Assembly: GCA_017938155.1 (NCBI GenBank)
Contig: JAGBCD010000034.1
Span: forward strand, 29,952 to 93,951
Origin: Paludibacteraceae bacterium
GTDB lineage: Bacteria; Bacteroidota; Bacteroidia; Bacteroidales; Paludibacteraceae
DNA length: 64,000 nucleotides
Direction of reading: 5' to 3'
The number at the start of each line of letters is the position of its first letter. The first letter of the stretch is position 1. Positions 36,386 through 45,419 of the stretch are shown here, in pieces. The translations under genes were made by a program, and so were the position numbers. The notes beneath the pieces were generated by a model. The model saw only the letters and a list, made by a program, of their open reading frames with translations. It was not told the DNA's origin and searched no databases.

Positions 36386-37468
36386 TCAAAAAGAGTATCC
36401 TACACCTAAACCTAAGATAGATTTGAACTGTACACGCTCAGCGGCATTGCCCTCTTTGTCTGCAATCATCACACCATTATAGTATTTCATGCTTGTTGAC
36501 AAGGTTACATTGAGGCATTTCAAGAACTGATATGAGATGGCTACATCCCAATCCACATCAAAGTTTCCAAAACGTCTATTATTATCGCGATAACCTATAA
36601 ACTCTCTTCCCTCAGCATTTACTGAGTATATGGTACCTGCATCAGGAGCATTTGGGTCAATGGATTGATAAAGAGAAACCTTGTCCCATTTGTATGGAGT
36701 GAAGAGGGTGAGATTGGTGATAATTTTTAGGTCTTTGTATGCCCAGTTGATTCCTCCTTTGAAACTCAAACCAAGTTCTGCTTTGACATTACTATATTCG
36801 CGAACAAAAGCATCTGTTACAACAGGGTCGTCAACATATTTCCATGTTGCAAATTTATTTTGCAGCACATCGCGCAAACCGCCATCAGCCAACGGGTAAA
36901 TATCACTATAACGTTGATTGGTTCTATCACTTACCCATGCTGTTGTGATACGTCCTGCAACTGGTGACAAGTACACAGAGAATATGGAATTAGGTTTCCA
37001 ATCAATACCGACAGATATGTCTGTATATGAAGGTGCTAACCAGTTACTGATAATAGGATTGGCCGTCTCATCTCCATTGTAGGTATATCCTGGAGTGAAT
37101 TGAGATTGAAATCCAGCTTGTGCTGTTAAGAACCATTTAGGGGCGAAAGCCCATCCAAATTTGGTATTGAACACAATATGATCACTTGATTTTTGGAGTT
37201 TGTCATACTTTTGATCCACAAAAGTCAATCCATATTCCAAATCCAAATTCGTCTCCCAAGATAAGTTGTTTTTGTCATACATGAGACGCAATTTTCCGAA
37301 GGCCACACCATTGACATTATTATTGCCACCAGCTGCCCAATTCACCATACCCGTAGCGGATGCATTCAGACCCACTACTCCAGAAAATTTCCATGGTTTA
37401 ACGGTCTCTTCTGCCAAGAGCATTCCGGTACATAGTATGGTGCAAATCGTTAGTAGTACTTTCTTCAT
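36386..37468 (-). CDS. DUF3078 outer-membrane beta-barrel-like protein
   Basis: 360 aa with signal peptide MKKVLLTICTILCTGMLLA. The body is alternating beta strands rich in aromatic residues, opening with WKFSGVVGLNASATGMVNWAAGG, the typical DUF3078 beginning, and ending ILGLGVGYSF with a C-terminal Phe as in outer-membrane barrels. Function unknown. It lies between the DJ-1 gene (43 bases) and the small coiled-coil gene. Confidence 0.85.
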   Translation of the reverse strand: MKKVLLTICTILCTGMLLAEETVKPWKFSGVVGLNASATGMVNWAAGGNNNVNGVAFGKLRLMYDKNNLSWETNLDLEYGLTFVDQKYDKLQKSSDHIVFNTKFGWAFAPKWFLTAQAGFQSQFTPGYTYNGDETANPIISNWLAPSYTDISVGIDWKPNSIFSVYLSPVAGRITTAWVSDRTNQRYSDIYPLADGGLRDVLQNKFATWKYVDDPVVTDAFVREYSNVKAELGLSFKGGINWAYKDLKIITNLTLFTPYKWDKVSLYQSIDPNAPDAGTIYSVNAEGREFIGYRDNNRRFGNFDVDWDVAISYQFLKCLNVTLSTSMKYYNGVMIADKEGNAAERVQFKSILGLGVGYSF

Positions 37469-37511
37469 TTCACTTATTATTTTATTGATTAATATTGAGC
37501 TTTTTTATTGA

Positions 37512-38039
37512 TTAATATTGCGCTGTATCATATACTTGGTCTGCCATTTCAGTTCCTGCCAATTTTTCTATCAAGCAGAATGCAAAATCGCTTGATAGCC
37601 CAGGTCCTTTGGCTGTAATGATATTTTTGGATTCTACGACCAAACCTCCCACATAACTTTCACCCAAATATTCTTCAAATCCAGGATAGCAAGTCGCTTG
37701 TTTGTTTTCTAAGATACCTAATTTGCCCAAAACAGAAGGTGCTGCACATATTGCAGCTATCAATTTGTTTTGATTGTTATGTTCTATCAATAGTTCAGTC
37801 AGTGCTGCACATTGGTCTAATTTGGTTGCACCACCAGGTAGTATAAGCATTTGGGCATCAGAAAAGTCGATATTTTCGATTAGGCCATCTGCTGCAACAG
37901 CGATGTTATGCGCTCCCATAACCATTTGTCTTCCCGTCACGCTTACAGTAGTCACTTCTATTTGCGCACGTCTTAATAAATCAATCGTCGTAATGGCCTC
38001 AATTTCCTCAAAACCATTGTCTAAAAACAAGTAATTCAT
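37512..38039 (-). CDS. DJ-1/PfpI family protein (YajL/ThiJ type)
   Basis: 175 aa. The nucleophile-elbow cysteine is in AAICAAPSVLG (about Cys 97) and the conserved acidic residue near the start is in LFLDNGFEEIEA. DVLRR-type segment here reads TTIDLLRRAQIEVTTVSV. Members act as glyoxalase III or protein deglycases/chaperones; activity in this organism is untested. The gene sits 24 bases after tonB in the run. Confidence 0.88.
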   Translation of the reverse strand: MNYLFLDNGFEEIEAITTIDLLRRAQIEVTTVSVTGRQMVMGAHNIAVAADGLIENIDFSDAQMLILPGGATKLDQCAALTELLIEHNNQNKLIAAICAAPSVLGKLGILENKQATCYPGFEEYLGESYVGGLVVESKNIITAKGPGLSSDFAFCLIEKLAGTEMADQVYDTAQY

Positions 38040-38063
38040 AAAACAATTATTTCTGTTGTTAAC

Positions 38064-38894
38064 CTAATTAAATTTAAAACGATATGTTATCGTACCCACT
38101 TGTTTATCGGGTCTTTCTGTATCATTAAAGTTTGCTTTGTATGCTGCGCGAATAGCAATTTGTATCGTTGCGTGGTCGGAAATAGTAGTTCCTTTACCTT
38201 GTTTGGCACTGACCACCTTGCCCGCTTTATCCACAATAATATTGACAACGACGATACCTTCTTGATTGAACGTATTATCCGGTTTAGGCAAAGTACCTTT
38301 GATTCGTCTGCCATTCAAAGACCACGAGTTTCCATCTGACGAACCTTTACCTATAGGATTGCCCTTGTCAGCAGAAGATGCTGAAGAGGCAGTTGTTCCA
38401 TTACTTCCCTGCTCCGAGTCAGTTTGTCCAAACAACCCGCCCATCATTGCATTCGCTTTGTCTATCGCAGCTTGCTCTCGTGCACGTTGCTCTGCAAGAC
38501 GTTGCTCTTGTGCTATTCGTTCGGCCTGCAATTGTTCTTGACGCGCTTTTTCTGCTTGTTCGCGTTCTTGTTGTGCTTTGCGGTCACGCTCCTCTTGTTC
38601 ACGTTGTTCAGGCAATTTCATTGCAGACTCATCTTCTTGTACAAGCAAATCGTTGCTTGATGGAGCAGATGGACTTGGCGGAGGTGCTGTGGTAACAGGT
38701 ACTGCATTGGATGCAATGTTGGCTTCAGGTATGCCCCCGCCTACCATCTCTTCACCAAAAGAGACAACAATACCTTCATCTTCTTCGGGTACTGGAACTT
38801 GTAAGAACACAAACCAAAGGAGCAAGAACAGCAATCCCATCAAGACAATCGTGCCGATTGATGCTATCGTATGTGATTGAACTTCTTTTTTCAC
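38064..38894 (-). CDS. tonB: Energy transducer TonB
   Basis: 276 aa. One N-terminal helix (TIVLMGLLFLLLWFVFLQVP) anchors it in the inner membrane. A central 60-residue Gln/Glu/Arg/Ala-rich stretch (about 90-150) replaces the usual proline-rich spacer and should span the periplasm as a helix. The C-terminal 80 residues form the TonB domain (GIVVVNIIVDKAGKVVSA to GTITYRFKFN). It couples the proton motive force from ExbB-ExbD to outer-membrane receptors. The start overlaps the exbD stop by 4 bases. Confidence 0.9.
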   Translation of the reverse strand: MKKEVQSHTIASIGTIVLMGLLFLLLWFVFLQVPVPEEDEGIVVSFGEEMVGGGIPEANIASNAVPVTTAPPPSPSAPSSNDLLVQEDESAMKLPEQREQEERDRKAQQEREQAEKARQEQLQAERIAQEQRLAEQRAREQAAIDKANAMMGGLFGQTDSEQGSNGTTASSASSADKGNPIGKGSSDGNSWSLNGRRIKGTLPKPDNTFNQEGIVVVNIIVDKAGKVVSAKQGKGTTISDHATIQIAIRAAYKANFNDTERPDKQVGTITYRFKFN

Positions 38895-39298
38895 CTTTTT
38901 GTTGCTATAACTAATTTCATTTTATATTCGTTTGCAATATCCAAGACACGCACCACCTCTTTGTATGCAATATCTTGATCGGCATGCAAAGCGATGTACA
39001 TGGTGCTATCCTGTTGTTGAACACTACACAAGTATCCCTCCAAATCTTCTGCAGGAATGGACACTGGTTTTTCACGTCCCAAAGCCACAAAATAGTTTCC
39101 TAACTCATCAATAGACACCTTGGCCACTACGTTTTTGGTATTGGTTTTTGCTCGTCCTTGAGGAAGGTTGATTTTGATATCATTAGGCGACGACATGGTG
39201 CTTGCCATCACAAAGAATAGAAGCAATAGGAATATAAGATCCGTCATGGAAGACATGGAGAACCCCGCTTCTACCTTATTTCTACGTTTAAGTGCCAT
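38891..39298 (-). CDS. exbD: Biopolymer transport protein ExbD
   Basis: 135 aa, one N-terminal helix with the proton-carrying Asp in SMTDLIFLLLLFFVMAST, then a periplasmic domain ending VLDIANEYKMKLVIATKR. It works with ExbB and TonB encoded on either side. It follows exbB by 20 bases. Confidence 0.92.
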   Translation of the reverse strand: MALKRRNKVEAGFSMSSMTDLIFLLLLFFVMASTMSSPNDIKINLPQGRAKTNTKNVVAKVSIDELGNYFVALGREKPVSIPAEDLEGYLCSVQQQDSTMYIALHADQDIAYKEVVRVLDIANEYKMKLVIATKR

Positions 39299-39318
39299 AA
39301 TAATAAATTTGTTTCTTA

Positions 39319-40029
39319 TTATGCAGGTTCATTTAATAAATCCATAAACTCCAAGGTACGTCCTTCTAATTGACGAACGACGCGATCTATACGAGCCACC
39401 AAAAAGTTATAAGCAAACATCGCTAATATACCCACAATCAAACCACCAATGGTTGTTACCATAGCCTGATACATACCTTCACTCAATGCTGTAATTTCAA
39501 TCACACCACTTGCATTTTGCGCCATATTGAAGAAAGTTTGTACCATACCCAACACCGTTCCTAAGAAACCCAACATAGGAGCTCCTGCAGCAATAGTAGC
39601 AATGATCACCATGCCTTTTTCCAATTTACCTACCTCCAAGTTTCCTACATTTTCCACAGCCACTTGGACATCTTGCATTGGGCGACCAATGCGACTAATA
39701 CCCTTCTCTATCATACGAGAAGCTGGGGTATCAATACTTCTGCAAAGATTGATAGCTGAATCAATCTTACCTTCATGAATATAATCTTTTATTCTATCCA
39801 TAAAAGACTTGTCCTCCTTCATAGCATTGTGCAATGTTACCAAACGCTCAATAAACAAATAGATAGCCCATGCCAACAATACCGCTAAGATAATCATAAT
39901 CCATCCGCCATATTGAGCCATTGTCCATAAATTGATAGACTCTTGTAAAACCTCTTCAGAAGCTGTAGATGCAACTAATGTTGTGTCAACGACTGCGTCA
40001 ACTACGTTGTTTGTTTGTAATAAGTACAT
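39319..40029 (-). CDS. exbB: MotA/TolQ/ExbB proton channel protein
   Basis: 236 aa with three helices: near 35-55 (GGWIMIILAVLLAWAIYLF), about 140-165 and 185-215. The family signature GAPMLGFLGTVLGMVQTF is in the second helix. It forms the pentameric channel that energises TonB. First of the exbB-exbD-tonB set, 18 bases after pdxJ, an order common in Bacteroidales. Confidence 0.92.
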   Translation of the reverse strand: MYLLQTNNVVDAVVDTTLVASTASEEVLQESINLWTMAQYGGWIMIILAVLLAWAIYLFIERLVTLHNAMKEDKSFMDRIKDYIHEGKIDSAINLCRSIDTPASRMIEKGISRIGRPMQDVQVAVENVGNLEVGKLEKGMVIIATIAAGAPMLGFLGTVLGMVQTFFNMAQNASGVIEITALSEGMYQAMVTTIGGLIVGILAMFAYNFLVARIDRVVRQLEGRTLEFMDLLNEPA

Positions 40030-40047
40030 ATTTATTTGATTTTTATA

Positions 40048-40773
40048 TTAATTTTCATTTATCACCAAGCACTGTTTGTATTGTGATATTGTTTCCTCAA
40101 TACCCAAATACAACGCATCTGCGATCAGCGCATGTCCTATACTCACTTCATCTATCCAAGGGAATGCACTAACTAAATCATTAAGATTATGCAAATTCAA
40201 ATCATGGCCCGCATTCAATCCCAAACCTATTTCCTTGGCACATTCAGCCGCAGCACGATAAGCCTCTATAGCTTGCGAAGGATGAGCTACATGTAACTCT
40301 GCATAGGGCCCCGTGTATAGTTCCACACGATCTGCCCCTACGAGTGCAGCATGCTGAACCATTTCGGGAACGGGATCAACAAACACACTTACCCGTATTC
40401 CTTCCTCATGAAAAGCTGCAATCCAAATTCGCAAATCATCCGCGTACTTTTTCGTATCCCAGCCATGATTGCTTGTCAACTGATCCACTGCATCGGGAAC
40501 CAAAGTAACCTGTTGTGGTCGTACCTCCAGCACCATACGACGAAAATCCTCCGTAGGGTTGCCTTCTATATTAAGTTCTGTGGTCACGCATTGTTTCAAC
40601 GCATATACATCCGAACGCCGTATATGACGTTCGTCAGGACGAGGATGAATCGTAATACCCCCTGCTCCCATGCGCTCGCAGTCCTTAGCAAATTGTATTA
40701 CATCTGGCAAATTACCTCCACGGGCATTTCGCAGGGTAGCTACCTTATTGATATTAACACTTAATTTGGTCAT
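40048..40773 (-). CDS. pdxJ: Pyridoxine 5'-phosphate synthase
   Basis: Condenses 1-deoxyxylulose 5-phosphate with 3-amino-2-oxopropyl phosphate, the last ring-closing step of the DXP-dependent vitamin B6 route. 241 aa from the ATG at 40773 (MTKLSVNINKVATLRNARGG); the frame is open to 40827 but the promoter at 40791-40822 lies inside that extension. Seen: ITIHPRPDERHI, QVTLVPDAVDQ, VSVFVDP, ADRVELYTGPYA and GLGLNAGHDLN. SerC, made upstream in this window, serves the same pathway. Confidence 0.95.
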   Translation of the reverse strand: MTKLSVNINKVATLRNARGGNLPDVIQFAKDCERMGAGGITIHPRPDERHIRRSDVYALKQCVTTELNIEGNPTEDFRRMVLEVRPQQVTLVPDAVDQLTSNHGWDTKKYADDLRIWIAAFHEEGIRVSVFVDPVPEMVQHAALVGADRVELYTGPYAELHVAHPSQAIEAYRAAAECAKEIGLGLNAGHDLNLHNLNDLVSAFPWIDEVSIGHALIADALYLGIEETISQYKQCLVINEN

Positions 40774-40790
40774 GATTCTTAAAAACGCTG

Positions 40791-40822
40791 CAAAGTTACT
40801 ACAAAAATTGCAATTATACAAT
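40791..40822 (-). promoter_or_regulatory. Promoter of the pdxJ-exbBD-tonB run
   Basis: TAACTTTG (40798-40791) lies 20 bases after ATTG (40822-40819). It implies a short leader of about 12 bases. Confidence 0.55.
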
Positions 40823-40832
40823 AGCAAAAAAA

Positions 40833-41720
40833 CTATTCCTGCATAATTACCTCTTGCAAGTCCAATGCTATTTGTTGTTGTAGTTCATGTAAGTTAGAAA
40901 ATTTGTGTTCAGAACGTATATATCGCTGCAAACGCACCACCAATTGTTGACCATACAAATTTTTCGAATAGTTCACTATATGTGCTTCGATAGTTAGCCT
41001 TTGATTGCCTACCGTAGGGTTGTCTCCAATATTTACCAATGCTTTATAAGTAACACTATCATCTCCCTGACCTAATACCATCACATTCGCCAAATACACC
41101 CCGCACTTAGGAATCAGTTTTTTATCACTTACCGACAAATTAGCCGTAGGAAAACCTATCTGACGTCCAATACTATTTCCTGGCACAACGACTCCCGAAA
41201 TACAATAATCGTATCCTAACATTTGGTTGGCCCGTTCCACATTTCCATCCATAAGACATTTCCTAATGCTTGAGCTACTCACATGACATAAAGAATCTTG
41301 GGATAATTCTTTGGCACGAATCACTTGTATCCCAACCGATTCACCTATAGATATATAGGCATCTATATCGGTTAGACAATCTGAGCCAAAACGATGGTCG
41401 TACCCCATCAATATGGTTTTTACACCTTCTGAATATAGTCGTCTCATAAACGCCTCTGCAGTCATCTGACGAATAGAATCAAAAGGCAAAAAGCGCATTT
41501 CCGCTTCCTTAGAAAGCAAACACTCTCGTTCCTCCAGTGTCGTTAACAAACGCATGTTCGTTTCTTGGCCTTCTAAACTCTCTTTGGGGTGATTTGGAAA
41601 CGTATATACTACTGGTAATTGCTGTAAATCTTCGGCCCATTGACGTAACTGAGCAAACAAACAGCGATGTCCCAAATGGACACCATCAAAAAAACCGATT
41701 GTTGCTATTTTCGCTATCAT
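40833..41720 (-). CDS. ribF: Bifunctional riboflavin kinase / FAD synthetase
   Basis: 295 aa. The N-terminal adenylyltransferase domain has GFFDGVHLGHRCLF (HxGH-like HLGH) and the SSSIRKCL motif near 150. The C-terminal kinase domain has GNSIGRQIGFPTANL and IVNYSKNLYGQQLVVRL. It makes FMN and FAD from riboflavin. The gap to pdxJ is 59 bases. Its own perfect promoter is at 41765-41796. Confidence 0.95.
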   Translation of the reverse strand: MIAKIATIGFFDGVHLGHRCLFAQLRQWAEDLQQLPVVYTFPNHPKESLEGQETNMRLLTTLEERECLLSKEAEMRFLPFDSIRQMTAEAFMRRLYSEGVKTILMGYDHRFGSDCLTDIDAYISIGESVGIQVIRAKELSQDSLCHVSSSSIRKCLMDGNVERANQMLGYDYCISGVVVPGNSIGRQIGFPTANLSVSDKKLIPKCGVYLANVMVLGQGDDSVTYKALVNIGDNPTVGNQRLTIEAHIVNYSKNLYGQQLVVRLQRYIRSEHKFSNLHELQQQIALDLQEVIMQE

Positions 41721-41764
41721 CTAAGAATCTCTCTCTTGTAATCCTTCACTATTTTTATGGCTGA

Positions 41765-41796
41765 CAAAGTTACAACTTTTTTTTCAAACAAACAAA
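41765..41796 (-). promoter_or_regulatory. Promoter of ribF
   Basis: TTTG (41796-41793), 20 bases, TAACTTTG (41772-41765), perfect consensus; leader of about 40 bases. Confidence 0.7.
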
Positions 41797-41809
41797 CTGA
41801 CAAAATAGC

Positions 41810-41878
41810 TTATAAAAAAAACAAGAACGTTGCTGTAAGCAACAACATAGACGTAGTTAACAACAGTTTTTTAATCAT
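41810..41878 (-). CDS. Possible 22-aa hydrophobic peptide
   Basis: ATG at 41878, stop at 41812-41810. The product is MIKK followed by an uninterrupted hydrophobic stretch rich in Leu, Thr and Phe, enough for one short membrane helix. It lies upstream of the ribF promoter. No clear ribosome-binding site or promoter is seen, and the 5-bp hairpin GTTGCtgtaaGCAAC lies inside it. It could be chance. Confidence 0.25.
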   Translation of the reverse strand: MIKKLLLTTSMLLLTATFLFFL

Positions 41879-42106
41879 ATCAAATTGTATTTTACTAATC
41901 AATCATTACTAATATCTTGTTCTCAATGTTCCTAATATTTATCAAACTCCTAATGGATTCAAATCATGCCAAAACATCCATCCACAATTATGTGCAAATG
42001 TACACATTATTTCATAAATTCGCAAAAGATTGTTGATAATAGTAGTAAAAAAAGAAAAAAACATGTTTCACATCTTGAATTGAAAAAGAGAGTTTTATCA
42101 TTTTTT
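41879..42106. other. AT-rich divergent intergenic region ribF-pheT
   Basis: No gene or strong hairpin is seen. It separates the divergent ribF and pheT promoters. Confidence 0.5.
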
Positions 42107-42138
42107 TTTGCATATCTCCATTTTCTTCACTATCTTTG
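42107..42138 (+). promoter_or_regulatory. Promoter of pheT
   Basis: TTTG (42107-42110), 20 bases, TATCTTTG (42131-42138), perfect. The leader of about 80 bases precedes the ATG at 42224 and includes an in-frame upstream ATG at 42161. Confidence 0.7.
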
Positions 42139-42223
42139 CAGGTTGAATGGGATATAACTTATGCGTGTAAAGTGCGACATTGGATATATCGCTTCATCAA
42201 ACACAAGAACTAATTACAACATT

Positions 42224-44716
42224 ATGAATATTTCCTATAATTGGCTTAAACGCTACATCGCGCTCAACGACAGCGCCGAAGAAGTAGCAAAGATATTAAC
42301 TTCTATTGGTTTGGAAGTTGGTAAAGTAGAGACAGTACAAACCATAAAGGGTGGACTTGAAGGATTGGTAGTAGGCGAGGTTATCACTTGCGTTGACCAT
42401 CCCAATTCTGACCATTTGCATATCACGACCACTCGTGTTGCTCCAGATGCAGAACCTTTGCAGATTGTGTGTGGTGCACCCAACGTTGCGGCAGGACAAA
42501 AAGTGATTGTAGCCACAGTAGGAACAGTACTTTATGATGGTGATGAGAAGTTTACCATCAAGAAAGGTAAGATTCGCGGTGAAGAATCTTTGGGTATGAT
42601 TTGTGCTGAAGATGAGATCGGTGTAGGAAACAACCACGATGGCATTATGGTGTTGCCTGCTGACACGCCTGTAGGAATGCCTGCCAAAGAATATTTTGGT
42701 GTAGAAGATGATACTTTGATAGAAGTAGATATCACCCCAAACCGCTCTGACGCAGCCAGTCATTATGGTGTAGCACGTGATTTGTATGCATACTACCAAG
42801 CGCATGGACAATCTGTTTCACTTACCAAGCCATCTGTTGAAGCATTTGCGGTGAACAGCAATGAATTGCCGATTGAGGTTGTTGTAGAGAATAGTGATGC
42901 ATGTCCACGTTATACAGGTGTAAGCATCAAAGGTGTAACGATTGGCGAATCACCTGAATGGTTGAAAAACGCTTTGGGTGCTATTGGTATTCGTTCTATC
43001 AACAATGTAGTGGACGTAACCAACTTTGTTTTGCATGAGATGGGACAGGCACTCCATTCTTTTGATGCAGATAAGATTAAAGGAAATAAGGTGATTGTAA
43101 AGAATGCTACTGAGGGTCAAAAATTCATCACATTGGATGGTATAGAGCGCACATTGTCTGCAGCCGACTTGATGATATGCAATGCAGAAGAGCCTATGTG
43201 TATAGCCGGTGTTTTTGGTGGTCAAGATTCCGGCATCACAGAAACCACGAAAAACGTATTCTTGGAGAGTGCTTATTTCAACCCAGTTAATATCCGCAAG
43301 ACAGCTCGTCGTCACCAACTATCAACAGACGCAAGTTTCCGTTATGAGCGTGGTTGTGACCCTAATAACACCTTGTATATATTGAAACGTTGTGCTCTAT
43401 TGATTCAAGAAGTAGCTGGTGGAGAGATTGCAATGGAAGTAACAGACATCGTTGGTAGCGAAGCAAATAGTGATTGTATTTTTGCGCCATTCCCTGTCAC
43501 GTTGAACATTGACCGCATCCATTCATTGATAGGTAAGACCTTGAGTGAAGAATTGATAGGAACGATTCTTGCAGCATTGGAGATAAAAATCTACAGCAAA
43601 GAAGGTAATATCTGGCAAATAGGTGTTCCACGTTATCGTGTAGATGTACAACGCGAATGTGACGTGGTAGAAGACATTCTCCGCTTGTATGGATTCAATA
43701 ATGTAGAGTTTCCTGAAAAAGTAAACACCAACCTCAGTTACAATCCCAAGCCCAATCCTGTGGCATTGCAAACACGTATTAGCGAACAATTGACAGCACA
43801 AGGATTTAATGAGATATTGAACAACTCCCTTACTAAGATTTCTTATTACGAGAATCTGGAGACCTTACCATTGAATCAATGCGTCAGGATCATGAATCCA
43901 TTGAGTCAAGACTTAGGAGTAATGCGTCAGACTCTTCTTTTTGGAGGTCTTGAAACTATTCAACACAATGCTAATCGCAAACATGCTGACTTGAAATTGT
44001 ACGAGTTTGGAAACTGCTATCATTATGTGAGCAACCCTGTAGCCAAAGAGCATAATCCTAACAATCCACTTGTGGAATATTCCGAAGAATTACACTTGGG
44101 TATATGGTTGACAGGAAATAAGACTGCCCAAACATGGGTGCACAAAGACGAAAAAACGACATTCTATCAACTGCGCGCATACGTGAATGCTGTATTGGTT
44201 CGTATGGGAGTTAATATTGACAAATGCACATTAGAGTCCATGCAGAATGAGTTGTATAGCGATGGTCTTACCATCAAGGCTGCTAATGGAAAGACGCTTG
44301 GTTTCATGGCTATTGTTAATCCTAAAGTAGCGAAACAATTTGACATGGATGAACCTATCTACTATGCCGATCTTGATTGGAACCAACTACTAAAACAAAA
44401 CAAACAATACAAAGCAGTTATCAACGACCTACCTAAGTTCCCAGAAGTGAAGAGAGACTTTGCATTGCTCGTTGACAAACAAGTAGAGTTTGCAGCCTTG
44501 GCGAGAGCCGCTTTTGAAACCGAACGCAAATTGCTCAAGAATGTATACCTCTTTGATGTTTACGAGGGCAAGAACTTAGAAGCAGGCAAAAAGAGTTATG
44601 CCTTGTCGTTCATTCTCCAAGACTCTGACAACACACTCAAGGACAAGCAAATTGAGGCCATTATGTCCAAGTTGCAAAAAACTTTTGAGGATAAGTTTGG
44701 TGCCAAATTAAGATAA
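42224..44716 (+). CDS. pheT: Phenylalanyl-tRNA synthetase beta subunit
   Basis: 830 aa from the ATG at 42224 (MNISYNWLKRYIALNDSAEE), the normal N-terminus; the frame opens at 42161. Domains in order: tRNA-binding EMAP-like (about 40-155), B3/B4 editing domain (about 215-395, NVVDVTNFVLHEMGQALHSFD), B5 (about 405-475), catalytic-like core, and a C-terminal anticodon-binding FDX-ACB domain (about 735-830, LPKFPEVKRDFALLVDK). pheS is not in the window, so the subunits are encoded apart. Confidence 0.96.
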   Translation: MNISYNWLKRYIALNDSAEEVAKILTSIGLEVGKVETVQTIKGGLEGLVVGEVITCVDHPNSDHLHITTTRVAPDAEPLQIVCGAPNVAAGQKVIVATVGTVLYDGDEKFTIKKGKIRGEESLGMICAEDEIGVGNNHDGIMVLPADTPVGMPAKEYFGVEDDTLIEVDITPNRSDAASHYGVARDLYAYYQAHGQSVSLTKPSVEAFAVNSNELPIEVVVENSDACPRYTGVSIKGVTIGESPEWLKNALGAIGIRSINNVVDVTNFVLHEMGQALHSFDADKIKGNKVIVKNATEGQKFITLDGIERTLSAADLMICNAEEPMCIAGVFGGQDSGITETTKNVFLESAYFNPVNIRKTARRHQLSTDASFRYERGCDPNNTLYILKRCALLIQEVAGGEIAMEVTDIVGSEANSDCIFAPFPVTLNIDRIHSLIGKTLSEELIGTILAALEIKIYSKEGNIWQIGVPRYRVDVQRECDVVEDILRLYGFNNVEFPEKVNTNLSYNPKPNPVALQTRISEQLTAQGFNEILNNSLTKISYYENLETLPLNQCVRIMNPLSQDLGVMRQTLLFGGLETIQHNANRKHADLKLYEFGNCYHYVSNPVAKEHNPNNPLVEYSEELHLGIWLTGNKTAQTWVHKDEKTTFYQLRAYVNAVLVRMGVNIDKCTLESMQNELYSDGLTIKAANGKTLGFMAIVNPKVAKQFDMDEPIYYADLDWNQLLKQNKQYKAVINDLPKFPEVKRDFALLVDKQVEFAALARAAFETERKLLKNVYLFDVYEGKNLEAGKKSYALSFILQDSDNTLKDKQIEAIMSKLQKTFEDKFGAKLR

Positions 44717-44777
44717 TGTAGGTGCCTTACTGGGGCAAACGGGATTAATCTTGTTATACCACAAGAGCATTCTACAA

Positions 44778-44891
44778 ATGACATACGAAGAATATATACA
44801 AGAGCTACAAACAGCATTCGCCGAAGAACATTCGGACGAATGCTGTTTCGTTGAGAACCAAGCCGAAGGCATTTTTGTTCGTGGGCACTGA
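44778..44891 (+). CDS. 37-codon ORF overlapping the acetyltransferase start
   Basis: ATG at 44778, stop TGA at 44889-44891, whose last base is the first of the next gene's ATG (TGATG). The product begins MTYEEYIQELQTAF and is acidic with two adjacent cysteines. The overlap suggests translational coupling, which argues for a real gene or a leader ORF. Against this, its middle is a long inverted repeat (44809-44848), so the coding appearance could be secondary. Not recognised. Confidence 0.45.
   Translation: MTYEEYIQELQTAFAEEHSDECCFVENQAEGIFVRGH
44809..44848 (+). promoter_or_regulatory. 17-bp hairpin inside the small ORF
   Basis: AAACAGCATTCG (44809-44820) pairs with CGAATGCTGTTT (44837-44848) and CCGAA (44821-44825) with TTCGG (44831-44835). 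There is one bulged A and a 5-base loop. No T-run follows. It could regulate read-through from pheT or ribosome access to the acetyltransferase start. Confidence 0.6.
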
Positions 44892-45382
44892 TGATAATTC
44901 GCAAAGCTACATATCAAGATATTGATGCATTGCTTGAAATATTTTCATATGCACGTAAGCAAATGGCATTGGATGGCAATCCCACACAATGGATCAATGG
45001 TTATCCTCAAAGAGAGCAAATAGAAGAAGATATTGAACGAAGCATCAGTTATGTGATGATGGATGCATCGACTCATGGTGTTTGTGGTACATTTGTGTTT
45101 ATCATAGGCGAAGACCCCACATACGCACTCATCGAAGGGGGAGAATGGCTCAATCCCCTCCCCTATGGAACAATTCACCGCATAGCTTCAAATGGGACAC
45201 ACCATGGCATCTTTGAAAAAGCGTTGGACTGGTGCACAAACCTATGTGCCAATATACGCATAGATACCCACCAAGCCAATCAAAAAATGATACATCTAAT
45301 TGAAAAAGCGGGTTTTCAACGTTGTGGAATCATATATACGCACAATGGTACAAAACGTATTGCTTTTCAACGCTGCAAATAA
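44891..45382 (+). CDS. GNAT family N-acetyltransferase
   Basis: 163 aa with the GNAT pattern: an N-terminal MIIRKATYQDIDALLEIF strand-helix, VCGTFVFIIGED (beta 4), and the C-terminal DTHQANQKMIHLIEKAGFQRCGII, where the Asn and the Gly-Phe turn mark the acetyl-CoA fold. The usual Q/RxxGxG/A pyrophosphate loop is weak (RIASNGTHHGIF). Substrate unknown. The start overlaps the preceding small ORF by one base. Confidence 0.82.
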   Translation: MIIRKATYQDIDALLEIFSYARKQMALDGNPTQWINGYPQREQIEEDIERSISYVMMDASTHGVCGTFVFIIGEDPTYALIEGGEWLNPLPYGTIHRIASNGTHHGIFEKALDWCTNLCANIRIDTHQANQKMIHLIEKAGFQRCGIIYTHNGTKRIAFQRCK

Positions 45383-45419
45383 AGTATATTCAGAATAATA
45401 TATAATTAGAAAATAGATT

